Source: Thermomonospora echinospora
GTDB taxonomy: Bacteria; Actinomycetota; Actinomycetes; Streptosporangiales; Streptosporangiaceae
Direction of reading: 5' to 3'
DNA length: 64,000 bases
NCBI RefSeq assembly: GCF_900108175.1
Contig: NZ_FNVO01000028.1
Location: 1 to 64,000 of the forward strand
Shown: piece by piece, positions 1 to 7,165 of the stretch
How positions within the stretch are numbered: the stretch's first letter is position 1
How the letters are laid out: every line of letters begins with the position of its first letter
Position numbers and translations under genes: made by a program
The notes under the pieces: generated by a model
Seen by the model: the letters and a program-made list of their open reading frames with translations, nothing else
Databases searched by the model: none
Told to the model about the DNA's origin: nothing

Positions 1-288
1 CAGTACTGCTCGAAGGACTTCGAGGCCGTCTGCCGCCGGCTCGGCGTCACCCGCTCCCGGGCAGCGGTGGGCACCAGCGCCGACAACGCCGCGGCCGAGG
101 CCTTCAACGCCACGCTCAAGCGAGAGACCCTGCAAGGCGCCCACCACTGGCCTGACACCCGCACCGCCCGCCTGGCGGTGTTCCGATGGATCACCCGCTA
201 CAACACCCGCCGCAGGCATTCGCGCCTCGGCCACACCTCACCGATCGACTACGAGAAAACCACAGGTAGCCTGACCGCTGCCGCCTGA
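1..288 (+). CDS. IS3-family transposase (OrfB), C-terminal fragment
   Basis: This is the last 95 codons of an integrase-core (DDE) transposase, open in frame from base 1. It shows the hallmarks of the OrfB C-terminus: NAAAEAFNATLKRE, whose E is the usual catalytic glutamate region, then YNTRRRHSRLG and SPIDYE. The beginning, including the first catalytic aspartates, lies outside the window. It would catalyse transposition of the IS that disrupts the left side of AICE-1. The true start is not visible; an internal GTG at 67 is not the real start. Confidence 0.85.
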   Translation, partial: QYCSKDFEAVCRRLGVTRSRAAVGTSADNAAAEAFNATLKRETLQGAHHWPDTRTARLAVFRWITRYNTRRRHSRLGHTSPIDYEKTTGSLTAAA

Positions 289-325
289 AACCCGTGTCCA
301 CATTCCGGGGGGAAGGCCCGTGGAC
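1..325 (+). mobile_element. IS3-family insertion sequence, right end only
   Basis: The window opens inside the transposase, so only the 3' part of the element is visible. The right terminus probably lies just after the transposase stop, around the GTGTCCACATTCC tract near 294-306, because the next sequence is already coding sequence of an AICE membrane protein. The left end and the target duplication are outside the window, so the exact terminus is inferred. Confidence 0.6.
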
Positions 326-520
326 GGCATCTCCCACTACTGGGCCGACCGCCGCACCACCCTCCTGCGGCTGGCCAGGTTGGTCGGCAAGGGTGAGTTC
401 GCCGAGCTGGGCGACGGCGCCGCCGCGCCGGCCGGTACCGGTGCCTACGCCCTGGATCAGTCCTGGCACATCGGCTGGCTGTTCGCCGCGGCGCTGATCG
501 CCTGCTTGGGGGTGGGCTGA
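320..520 (+). pseudogene. C-terminal remnant of an AICE membrane protein, cut by the IS
   Basis: Sixty-six codons resume directly after the IS end: a HYWADRR segment, an ALDQSWH motif and a final hydrophobic stretch (WLFAAALIACLG). This resembles the C-terminus of the DUF3307-like integral membrane proteins that often open AICE transfer operons. The N-terminal membrane segments are missing, consistent with disruption by the insertion. It ends two bases before the next start, so it was the promoter-proximal gene of the same operon. It is unlikely to be functional. The family call is from motif memory only. Confidence 0.5.
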
Positions 521-521
521 G

Positions 522-959
522 ATGGGCGAGCGGATCGAGTTCCGGCCGGACGGCCCGCACAGCGACGACTACACCACCGACCTGGCCCGCGCGTTCGCCG
601 AAGCGGTGCGCGTGCTCAACCACGCCACCATGCGGGCGGGACTGCACTACCCGTCCACCGTCTACGACATGACCGGCAACCTGGCCACCGGAACCGCCGG
701 ACTGGGCCAACTGGTGTCCCAGATCGGCGCGTTCCTCAAGCGGGAGGCCACCGCCGGCAACCTGGCCGACACGTCGGGAACCGACCCGCGGCTGACGGTG
801 CGGGACGCCGCACTGGCCATCCAGGACGCCGAGTGCGCCGCTGCGGCACTGGCTGACGCGCTGCGAGACATCCAGTCCGCCGTGTCCGGCCTGTACGTGC
901 CCGACCCTGACGAGCCGGAAAAGACGAGCGGCGAGACCGGTAAGGACGGTGCGTGGTGA
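522..959 (+). CDS. AICE-1 hypothetical protein
   Basis: A 145-residue soluble protein of unknown function, starting at ATG two bases after the preceding stop. It is rich in Ala, Asp and Leu and predicted mostly helical. A region around residues 45-100 (MTGNLATGTAGLGQLVSQIGAFL) suggests a helical bundle. There is no signal peptide or membrane segment. Proteins of this size and composition commonly sit between the DUF3307-like and RRQRL-type genes in AICEs, so a role in transfer or element maintenance is possible but unproven. Its stop overlaps the next start, implying translational coupling. Confidence 0.7.
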   Translation: MGERIEFRPDGPHSDDYTTDLARAFAEAVRVLNHATMRAGLHYPSTVYDMTGNLATGTAGLGQLVSQIGAFLKREATAGNLADTSGTDPRLTVRDAALAIQDAECAAAALADALRDIQSAVSGLYVPDPDEPEKTSGETGKDGAW

Positions 960-1351
960 TGCGCCGCCGGACCATGGCCATGTTCTTCGACCCCGCCGGC
1001 ACCCGCTACGGCGTCCCTACCTGGCCGTGGCGGATGGCCCCGCCGCACCTGTTGACCCGTCGTCAGCTCGCCGCCTGCGGGCTGCGTCCGGGTGGCCAGC
1101 CGATCGCCGGTCAGGTGCTGTGGCGGTCGCGCCGGTACAACGCCCCCGGCGGGGTTCGCGCCGCCTACCTGTATGACGTGCGGCTGGCGCTGCCCAAGCG
1201 GATCGCCAGTCCCGCCCAGCGCGCCGCGCTGGCCAAGGCCCTCACCGTCCGCCGGACGTGCCCCGAGTGCGGCACTGACGCCGGTTACGTCCTGTCCCGC
1301 CATCTGGGCGTCTGCCTGGAGTGCGCCGACGCATGGGAGATCGCGTCATGA
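959..1351 (+). CDS. RRQRL motif-containing zinc-binding protein
   Basis: About 130 residues with the signature LLTRRQLAACGLRPGG near the N-terminus, a QVLWRSRR segment, and a C-terminal zinc knuckle of two Cys pairs (CPECGTDAGY and CLECADAW). This architecture matches the RRQRL motif zinc-binding proteins encoded by actinomycete mobile elements. Their role is unknown; binding of nucleic acid or of the transfer machinery is a guess. The ATG at 959 overlaps the previous TGA, though GTG codons at 953 and 956 are also possible. The stop overlaps the next ATG in an ATGA junction. Confidence 0.8.
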   Translation: MRRRTMAMFFDPAGTRYGVPTWPWRMAPPHLLTRRQLAACGLRPGGQPIAGQVLWRSRRYNAPGGVRAAYLYDVRLALPKRIASPAQRAALAKALTVRRTCPECGTDAGYVLSRHLGVCLECADAWEIAS

Positions 1352-2484
1352 CCCCCTTCAACTCGACCCCGCCCCCGTCCTTCGGTGCCCTGCCCGGTGC
1401 CGACCACGACGCGCAGGCCCGCAAGCTGTCGGGCAACGAGTTCACCGCCGTGTGCGTGGTGGCCGCGTTGGTCGGCGCGCTGGGATTGCTGGGGTTCATC
1501 AACAGCTTCGCCGCGGTGATGCGCGCGGCCGAACCGTCCTTCGGTCGGCTGGCGTGGACGGTGCCGGTCGGCATTGACCTGGGCATTGCGATCTTCGCCG
1601 CGCTGGACATCGTGCTTGCCCGGCTGGACATGCGGGTTCGGTGGCTGCGGTTCATCGTCTGGGCGCTGACCGCCGCGACGGTCTACCTCAACGTGGCCGG
1701 CGAGGACACGGTGTTCGGTCAGGTGGCGCACGCCCTGTTGCCCTGCCTGTGGGTGGCCGCTGTCGAGATCGCCGCACATGTGGTCAAGGTCCGCGCCGGC
1801 ATCGCCGCCGGCACCCGGATGGACCGCATCCGGGCATCGCGGTGGCTGCTGGCACCGGTCCGGACGGCCGCGCTGTGGCGCCGCATGGTGCTGTGGGAGG
1901 TCCGTTCCTACCCGACCGCCCTGGACCGCGAACGTGCCCGGCTGCTGGTCCTGACCGACCTGCAAGACAACTACGGCGCGGTGGCGTGGCGGTGGAAAGC
2001 ACCCCGCCGGGTGCGCGCCCTGTACCGACTCGGCGAGCTCGCCCCTGCTCCCAGCGACGCCCCGACCGCCGGTGAGCCGACCGCGCTGGCCGACACCGAC
2101 CGGCCAGCGATCGAGGCCGGAACGCCGGAACTGGCGGACACACCAGCCGACACAGCGCCCGACAACGGAGCGGACACCGCCCCGAACACGATGACCGACA
2201 CCGCGCCGGACAGCACCCCGGACAACGGCGACCGCACGGTGTCCGCCATCAAGCGGTCTCGACCGTCCGCCCGTAGGACCGGCGGTAAGTCCGCCAAGCG
2301 CAGTGACCGGCTGGCGGACAAGGCGCGTGCACTGCTGACCGCCAACCCGGACATGACCGGCGCCGAGTTGGGCCGCCGTCTCAAGGTCTCCGAACGCACC
2401 GGCGCCCGTCTGCGCGCCCGTGTCCTGACCACCACCAACCCCACCCACGAGCCCGCCGCGGCTGCCGCTGGAGGTGACGCCTGA
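1348..2484 (+). CDS. DUF2637 domain membrane protein (Spd-like)
   Basis: About 378 residues. The N-terminal half has four hydrophobic segments (VCVVAALVGALGLLGFINSF; WTVPVGIDLGIAIFAALDIV; the region around FIVWALTAATVYLNVA; LLPCLWVAAVEIAAHV), the DUF2637 arrangement of AICE and plasmid spread proteins. A hydrophilic linker rich in T, D and P follows (about residues 230-310), then a C-terminal winged-helix-like segment (MTGAELGRRLKVSERTGARLRAR) suggestive of DNA binding. The ATG at 1348 forms an ATGA overlap with the upstream stop and is preferred over the in-frame GTG at 1321. It probably acts in intramycelial plasmid spread with TraB. Confidence 0.85.
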   Translation: MTPFNSTPPPSFGALPGADHDAQARKLSGNEFTAVCVVAALVGALGLLGFINSFAAVMRAAEPSFGRLAWTVPVGIDLGIAIFAALDIVLARLDMRVRWLRFIVWALTAATVYLNVAGEDTVFGQVAHALLPCLWVAAVEIAAHVVKVRAGIAAGTRMDRIRASRWLLAPVRTAALWRRMVLWEVRSYPTALDRERARLLVLTDLQDNYGAVAWRWKAPRRVRALYRLGELAPAPSDAPTAGEPTALADTDRPAIEAGTPELADTPADTAPDNGADTAPNTMTDTAPDSTPDNGDRTVSAIKRSRPSARRTGGKSAKRSDRLADKARALLTANPDMTGAELGRRLKVSERTGARLRARVLTTTNPTHEPAAAAAGGDA

Positions 2485-4673
2485 TGACCACCAATGAGCC
2501 CATGGGCGAAGTCATCAACCTGCCCGTTCGCCCCGACCCCGCCCCGACCACCGCCGCGCCGACCGATGCGGACGGTGGCGCCCGCCCGCCGTTCCCGACC
2601 GCCCCGGCGACCAGCGACCCGGACGGCCCCGGCCGCGACGTCGGCGAAGTGCTGGAGGGCAAGGTTCTGGTCGACCAGCCCGACACCGACCGGCCGGACA
2701 TCCGGAAGCGGATGCTGGCCGACACCGGGCAGCGCCGGCCGATCATCGCCCCATGGCTGCGCGACCGCAACGAGGCCCGCGCGACGGTGCGGTGGGCGGT
2801 CGGCTACGCCGGCCACGTGACCGGCTACCACGCCGCCCGCTTCCCGCTGTACGGGCTGCGGCTGGCGCTGCGCTCGCCGCGTGGACTGTGGCGCGTGGTG
2901 GTGGGCACGTGGCGATGGACGTGCGACGCCGAAGCGATGCCGCTGCGGATGCATGCCGCCGACCGCAAGGACGCTGACACCTACTTGAAGCTGCTGCGTG
3001 AGCGTGACGACCGCGTGAGGTGGCGCCGCATCATGGCCGGCGCCGGACTGGCCGGCACTGGGCTGGCCGCCATGTCGGTGTCCGCCGCGGGCGGGATCAC
3101 GCAGGCGACCGTGTTCGCCGCGGTGGTGGCGGTACTGGGCTGGATCGGCACCCCGTCCGACAAGCGCATCCTCGACACCGCGGTTGTCTCGACCAAGGCG
3201 CCCAAGCTCACATCCGAGATCGTTGTTCGGGCGCTGGCGTCGCTCGGTATCGCCGAGATCAACAAGGCGGTCGGCAAGGGTGGTGGCGGGATCACCTTCC
3301 CCGCGCCGATCACCCGCGACGGCCCCGGCTGGCGCGCCGACGTTGACCTTCCGTACGGCGTCACGGTCACCGACATCATGGAACGCCGTGACCGGCTGGC
3401 GTCCGGCCTGCGCCGCCCGCTGGGCTGCGTGTGGCCCGAACCGGCGCACGATCAGCACGCCGGCCGGCTCGTGCTGTGGGTGGGCGATCAGGACATGAAT
3501 CAGGTCAAGCCGCCCGTGTGGCCGCTGGCCAAGACCGGTACCGCCGACCTGTTCAAGGCGATCCCGTTCGGCACCGATCAGCGTGGCCGCCCGGTGACGC
3601 TCACCCTGATGTACGCGAACATGCTGATCGGCGCCATGCCCGGCGCCGGCAAGACGTTCGCCCTCAAGGTGCCGCTGTTGGCCGCCGCCCTCGACCCGAC
3701 CGCGCAGCTTCGGGTGTTCGAGCTCAAGGGCACTGGTGATCTGGACTTCTCCGAAAAGGTCGCCCACCACTACGGGTCCGGCCCGGACGACACCACCATC
3801 GGCGAGTGCCTCGCCTCGCTGCGGGAGGTCTACAAGGAGCTTGAGAAGCGCGCCAAGACGCTCGCCGGCCTGCCCAAGGACCTGCGCCCGGAGAACAAGG
3901 TCACTCCGCAACTGGCCGCCCGCAAGTCCCTGGGACTCCACCCGCTGGTGTTCGTGGTGGACGAGTGCCAAGAGCTGTTCTCGCACCCCGAGTACGGCGC
4001 CGAAGCCGGCACGCTGGCCACCGCCATCATCAAGCGTGGCCGCGCCCTGGGCGTGATCCTGCTCCTGGCCACCCAGCGCCCCGACAAGGACAGCCTGCCG
4101 ACCGGCGTATCGGCGAACGTGGGCATCCGGTTCTGCCTGCGGGTCATGGGCCAGCTCGAAAACGACATGATCCTGGGCACATCGATGTACAAGAACGGCA
4201 TCCGCGCCACCACGTTCACCAAGCAGGACAAGGGCATCGGCTACCTGGTGGGCGAGGCCGACGAACCGCAGATCACCCGCGGCTACTACCTCGACGGCCC
4301 CACCGCCGACCGCATCGCCGACCGCGCCCGCGCCGCCCGCAAGGCCGCCAGCACCCTGACCGGCTACGCCGCCGGCGAGGACACCACCCCCACCGATGAC
4401 GGCACGTCCCTGCTCGCCGACATCGCCGCCGTCCTGCGCCCCGGCGAGGACAAGGTGTGGTCGGAAACCATCGTGACCCGGCTCGCCGAACTGCGGCCCG
4501 GTCTCTACACCGGGTGGACGCCGGCCCAACTCGCCGACGCACTCAAGCCGTACGGAATCACGACCGCCCAGGTTTGGGGACAGGACGAAAACGGCAAGGG
4601 CGCCAACCGCCGCGGCATCGCCTGCGAGCACATCACGGCCGCCCTTGAGGCCACCCGTACCGACGCCAAATAA
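2484..4673 (+). CDS. traB: TraB-like FtsK/SpoIIIE DNA translocase (conjugal transfer)
   Basis: A 729-residue ATPase. A Pro/Asp-rich N-terminus is followed by hydrophobic segments around residues 190-220. The motor domain has Walker A GAMPGAGKT near residue 383, Walker B LVFVVDE near 487, and the RGRALGVILLLATQRP stretch typical of FtsK/SpoIIIE motors. The C-terminus carries a winged-helix-like region. TraB proteins of actinomycete plasmids form a hexameric pore that moves double-stranded DNA between hyphae after binding a clt locus. A cluster of inverted and direct CTAGC repeats directly downstream is a candidate clt. Start and stop overlap neighbours by one base upstream, supporting an operon. 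Confidence 0.9.
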   Translation: MTTNEPMGEVINLPVRPDPAPTTAAPTDADGGARPPFPTAPATSDPDGPGRDVGEVLEGKVLVDQPDTDRPDIRKRMLADTGQRRPIIAPWLRDRNEARATVRWAVGYAGHVTGYHAARFPLYGLRLALRSPRGLWRVVVGTWRWTCDAEAMPLRMHAADRKDADTYLKLLRERDDRVRWRRIMAGAGLAGTGLAAMSVSAAGGITQATVFAAVVAVLGWIGTPSDKRILDTAVVSTKAPKLTSEIVVRALASLGIAEINKAVGKGGGGITFPAPITRDGPGWRADVDLPYGVTVTDIMERRDRLASGLRRPLGCVWPEPAHDQHAGRLVLWVGDQDMNQVKPPVWPLAKTGTADLFKAIPFGTDQRGRPVTLTLMYANMLIGAMPGAGKTFALKVPLLAAALDPTAQLRVFELKGTGDLDFSEKVAHHYGSGPDDTTIGECLASLREVYKELEKRAKTLAGLPKDLRPENKVTPQLAARKSLGLHPLVFVVDECQELFSHPEYGAEAGTLATAIIKRGRALGVILLLATQRPDKDSLPTGVSANVGIRFCLRVMGQLENDMILGTSMYKNGIRATTFTKQDKGIGYLVGEADEPQITRGYYLDGPTADRIADRARAARKAASTLTGYAAGEDTTPTDDGTSLLADIAAVLRPGEDKVWSETIVTRLAELRPGLYTGWTPAQLADALKPYGITTAQVWGQDENGKGANRRGIACEHITAALEATRTDAK

Positions 4674-4685
4674 CCCCGCCGGGTG

Positions 4686-4783
4686 CCGCTAGGTCTAGCA
4701 CCCGCCCCCGCTAGACCTAGCGGCCCCGCTAGCGCCCCAACCCCACACCTACCAGCGATCAAGCACCTAGCGCCCCCACCTGC
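4686..4783. repeat. CTAGC-rich inverted/direct repeat cluster, candidate clt (transfer origin)
   Basis: Thirteen bases after the traB stop lies a perfect 14-bp inverted repeat (CCGCTAGGTCTAGC at 4686-4699, its complement at 4710-4723). Further CTAGCG-type units followed by C runs occur near 4727 and 4768. In AICE and plasmid transfer systems, TraB recognises short repeats in the clt locus next to its own gene. The position and repeat structure fit that role. A transcription terminator is the alternative, but there is no T tract. Function is inferred. Confidence 0.5.
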
Positions 4784-4814
4784 ACGCACGCCCAAACCGG
4801 CCCGGAGGGCACCC

Positions 4815-5093
4815 ATGACACCCCTGCTCACCGCCGCTAGCGACACCACCACCAACCCCGCCGCTCTGCTGGCGCTGGCCGCGCTCGCCGGCATCGCCTA
4901 CGTGATCCACTGCGTGATCTGGCCGTTTGGGTCATGCCGTAAGTGCGACGGCGCCGGCCGGTTCCGCTCGCCCTCCGGCCGCGCGTGGCGCTACTGCAAC
5001 CGCTGCGGCGGCAACGGCGCCCGCATCCGCACCGGCCGCCGCATCTGGACCTACCTCAAGCACACCCACGACCGCGACCGCCGCACCCGCTGA
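4815..5093 (+). CDS. Small membrane protein with DnaJ-like CxxCxGxG zinc motifs
   Basis: A 92-residue protein. The N-terminus carries one hydrophobic helix (LLALAALAGIAYVIHCVIW), followed by CRKCDGAGRF and CNRCGGNGARIR, two CxxCxGxG half-motifs like those of DnaJ zinc fingers. The tail is strongly basic. The ATG at 4815 has a GGAGG ribosome-binding site eight bases upstream and is preferred over earlier in-frame starts inside the repeat cluster. Similar small zinc-ribbon membrane proteins recur in AICEs downstream of traB. They may belong to the transfer or spread apparatus; the exact role is unknown. Confidence 0.7.
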   Translation: MTPLLTAASDTTTNPAALLALAALAGIAYVIHCVIWPFGSCRKCDGAGRFRSPSGRAWRYCNRCGGNGARIRTGRRIWTYLKHTHDRDRRTR

Positions 5094-5111
5094 CAACCCA
5101 GAGGAAGCAGG

Positions 5112-5155
5112 GAGCGGCCCGGCGCACAGCCACCAAGCACGCCGCCGGACCGCTC
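5112..5155 (+). promoter_or_regulatory. Conserved-loop hairpin, copy 1 (leader of DNA methyltransferase)
   Basis: A 13-bp stem with one mismatch (5112-5124 with 5143-5155) closes an 18-base loop containing ACAGCCACCAAGCAC. The same loop, on stems of different sequence, occurs at 8697-8730 and 23939-23989. It ends about 50 bases upstream of the methyltransferase ATG. Covarying stems with an invariant loop suggest a functional RNA or DNA hairpin, for example a protein-binding translational control element. No function is known to me. Confidence 0.6.
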
Positions 5156-5204
5156 TTGCTCCAACCGATCAGGCCCGTAGGCCATGAAGGGAGCAGTCCC
5201 CACG

Positions 5205-6281
5205 ATGGCACATCACCCGCTATCCGTCCCGCCACAGTCCGGCACCGGCCCGCGTATCGGGTCGCTGTGTTCGGGCTACGGCGGGTTGGACCTGGCCGCC
5301 GCCGCGGTGCTGGGCGGGCACCCGGTATGGGTGGCCGACCCCGACCCCGGCGCAGCCGCCACCCTGGCCCACCACTGGCCGGACGTGGCGAACCTGGGCG
5401 ACATCACCGCGACCGACTTCACGACCGTGCCCGCCGTGGAGGTGCTGTGCGCGGGCTTCCCCTGCCAGGACATCAGCAACGCCGGCCCGCGTGCCGGGAT
5501 CGAAGGGAGCCGTTCGAGTGTCTGGCGAGACGTCGCGCGAGCCGTTCGCGATCTTCGACCCGGCTACGTCGTGCTGGAGAACGTCGCAGCTCTCCTTGCT
5601 CGGGGAATGGGAACCGTACTCGCAGACCTGGCCGCGCTCGGGTACGACGCGGCGTGGACGTGCCTACGCGCGTCCGACGTCGGCGCCCCGCACCGCCGCG
5701 AACGGGTCTTCATCCTCGCCCGGCCCGCTGTTGCCGACGCTCCGCACGACCGACACCAACGGCCCCGGCGCGCACGGGACGGGCGGCCCGGACCTGCGCA
5801 CGGTGGTGGCGTTGCTGCCCACCCCGGCGTCCCGGGACCACAAGGGACCGGCCGCCCGGCGCAGCGGCATTCCGCAACTGCCGAACGTGGTGTTGGCGTT
5901 GCTGCCCACCCCCAGGGCGAGCGACGGGACCAAGGGCGGCCCGAACCAACGGGGGTCGTTGGGGGACTTGATGCTGCCGTCTGCGGTGGCGCGTCTGTCG
6001 AGTGGGGACGGTACGCGCCCGCCATCGCCCGATGGGAACGAGTGTGCGGACGGCCAACTCCTGATCCCACTGAACCCGCCCCCCGTGGCGGACGGCGCCT
6101 GAGCCCCCTATTCGCCGAATGGCTGATGGGCCTGCCCGCCGGATGGGTCACCGCCGTGCCTGGCCTGACCCGCAACCAACAGTTGCGGCTGCTCGGCAAC
6201 GGCGTGGTACCCGCCCAAGGTGTTGCTGCGCTGACCGTGCTGTTGACGGAGGCGAACGACCTGACGGGAGTGGCGGCATGA
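5205..6281 (+). CDS. C5-cytosine DNA methyltransferase
   Basis: A 358-residue enzyme predicted to transfer methyl from SAM to cytosine C5. Visible motifs are I (SLCSGYGGLDLA, about residue 19), IV (GFPCQDIS, catalytic Cys about 87), VI (ENV, about 125), VIII (RRERVF, about 164) and X (LLGNGVVPAQ, about 330). A phage-type LFAEWLMGLPAGWV block precedes motif X. Residues 180-270 are unusually rich in Arg, Gly, Pro and His, because a second gene is read in another frame across this region. The ATG at 5205 follows an AGGGAG; an ATG at 5184 is also possible. It probably protects element DNA from host restriction. It overlaps prim-pol by 4 bases. Confidence 0.85.
   Translation: MAHHPLSVPPQSGTGPRIGSLCSGYGGLDLAAAAVLGGHPVWVADPDPGAAATLAHHWPDVANLGDITATDFTTVPAVEVLCAGFPCQDISNAGPRAGIEGSRSSVWRDVARAVRDLRPGYVVLENVAALLARGMGTVLADLAALGYDAAWTCLRASDVGAPHRRERVFILARPAVADAPHDRHQRPRRARDGRPGPAHGGGVAAHPGVPGPQGTGRPAQRHSATAERGVGVAAHPQGERRDQGRPEPTGVVGGLDAAVCGGASVEWGRYAPAIARWERVCGRPTPDPTEPAPRGGRRLSPLFAEWLMGLPAGWVTAVPGLTRNQQLRLLGNGVVPAQGVAALTVLLTEANDLTGVAA
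5518..6102 (+). CDS. Gene embedded out of frame inside the methyltransferase gene
   Basis: A 194-residue reading frame lies wholly within the methyltransferase gene in another frame. GTG at 5518 has a strong GAAGGGAG ribosome-binding site eight bases upstream. The product has SCWRTSQLSLLGEWEPYSQT, WPRSGTTRRGRAY and repeated LLPTP motifs (ALLPTPASRD, ALLPTPRASD). I recognise these from proteins and domains that accompany phage- and mobile-element-type C5 methyltransferases. They would not arise by chance in a shadow frame. Whether it is a free partner protein or is joined to the enzyme by frameshifting cannot be decided here. Function is unknown; target recognition or specificity is a guess. 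Confidence 0.6.
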   Translation: MSGETSREPFAIFDPATSCWRTSQLSLLGEWEPYSQTWPRSGTTRRGRAYARPTSAPRTAANGSSSSPGPLLPTLRTTDTNGPGAHGTGGPDLRTVVALLPTPASRDHKGPAARRSGIPQLPNVVLALLPTPRASDGTKGGPNQRGSLGDLMLPSAVARLSSGDGTRPPSPDGNECADGQLLIPLNPPPVADGA

Positions 6282-7165
6282 CCAACGCCCCTGGTCTGAT
6301 GACGGCTGCGCTCACGCACGCTGAGCGGGGTTGGTGCGTCTTCCCGTTGCGGCCCGGCGACAAGCGGCCAGCGCTGCGTGCCGACTGGGAGCGCCGCGCG
6401 ACCGCTGCCGACAAGGCGCGTATCCGGCGGTGCTGGGAACACGCCGCTTACAACGTCGGGATTGCGTGCGGCCCGTCCGGGCTGATCGTGGTTGACCTGG
6501 ACGTGCCGAAGGCGGGGGAGCGCCCGCCGGCCGAGTGGGCGCGTGAGCCCGGCATCTGGGACGGCGCCGACGTGTTCGCGACGTTGTGCGAGCGGCACGG
6601 CCAGCCGTTCCCGTTCGACACGTACACGGTGCTGACCGGCCGCGGTGGGATGCATCTGTACTTCACGGAACCGGCCGGCCTGGAGCTTCGCAACAGCGCC
6701 GGCCGGTTGGGCTGGCTGATCGACACCCGCGCCCGCGGTGGCTACGTGGTGGCCGCGGGGAGCATCGTGGCCGGCCGTGTCTACACGGTCGTGAACGATG
6801 CCGACCCCGCCCCACTGCCGGGATGGCTGGCCGCCCTACTCACCGCGTCGAGCCGACCGGCCTACGGCGCGGTGAGGATGCCGGAGATACCGCAGGACCA
6901 CGCCGCGGGCTACGCCGGTTCGGCGCTGCGTGGCGAGGTTCAGCGCGTTCTCGACGCGACGCCGGGCAACCGCAATCACACCCTGAACCAAGCGGCGTTC
7001 GCGCTGGGCCAGCTCGCCGCCGCGGGGATGCTGCCTGAACCGCTGGTGTTCGACTGCCTGTTCGCGGCTGGCCAGCACATCGGACTGTCGGCGCGCGAGT
7101 GCGAGGCGACTATCCGAAGTGGGCTCATGTCGGGCGCTCGCCGGCCGCGGATGGGGGCGGCATGA
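6278..7165 (+). CDS. Bifunctional DNA primase/polymerase (prim-pol)
   Basis: A 295-residue protein of the AEP prim-pol family found in actinomycete plasmids. The N-terminus (ALTHAERGWCVFPLRPGDKRPAL) matches the family opening. VVDLDVPK (about residue 73) carries the catalytic Asp pair, GRGGMHLYF supplies the conserved His, and WLIDTRARGGYVVAAGS the later motif. It would prime and synthesise DNA on the excised element, with the next gene as helicase-like partner. It overlaps both neighbours by 4 bases (ATGA junctions), so the three genes form a tight operon. This replaces the RepSA initiator used by AICE-2. Confidence 0.9.
   Translation: MTNAPGLMTAALTHAERGWCVFPLRPGDKRPALRADWERRATAADKARIRRCWEHAAYNVGIACGPSGLIVVDLDVPKAGERPPAEWAREPGIWDGADVFATLCERHGQPFPFDTYTVLTGRGGMHLYFTEPAGLELRNSAGRLGWLIDTRARGGYVVAAGSIVAGRVYTVVNDADPAPLPGWLAALLTASSRPAYGAVRMPEIPQDHAAGYAGSALRGEVQRVLDATPGNRNHTLNQAAFALGQLAAAGMLPEPLVFDCLFAAGQHIGLSARECEATIRSGLMSGARRPRMGAA

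Noticed and set aside
1971-4631. Very long minus-strand reading frame opposite traB and the DUF2637 gene
   Set aside because: It mirrors strongly coding plus-strand genes with clear motifs. Long antisense frames are expected where third positions are almost all G or C. Its protein is low-complexity in G, R, H and V with no domain.
4686-4723. Simple rho-independent terminator after traB
   Set aside because: The inverted repeat is perfect but has no T tract, and extra CTAGC units outside it suggest a different role. It is kept as a clt candidate instead.
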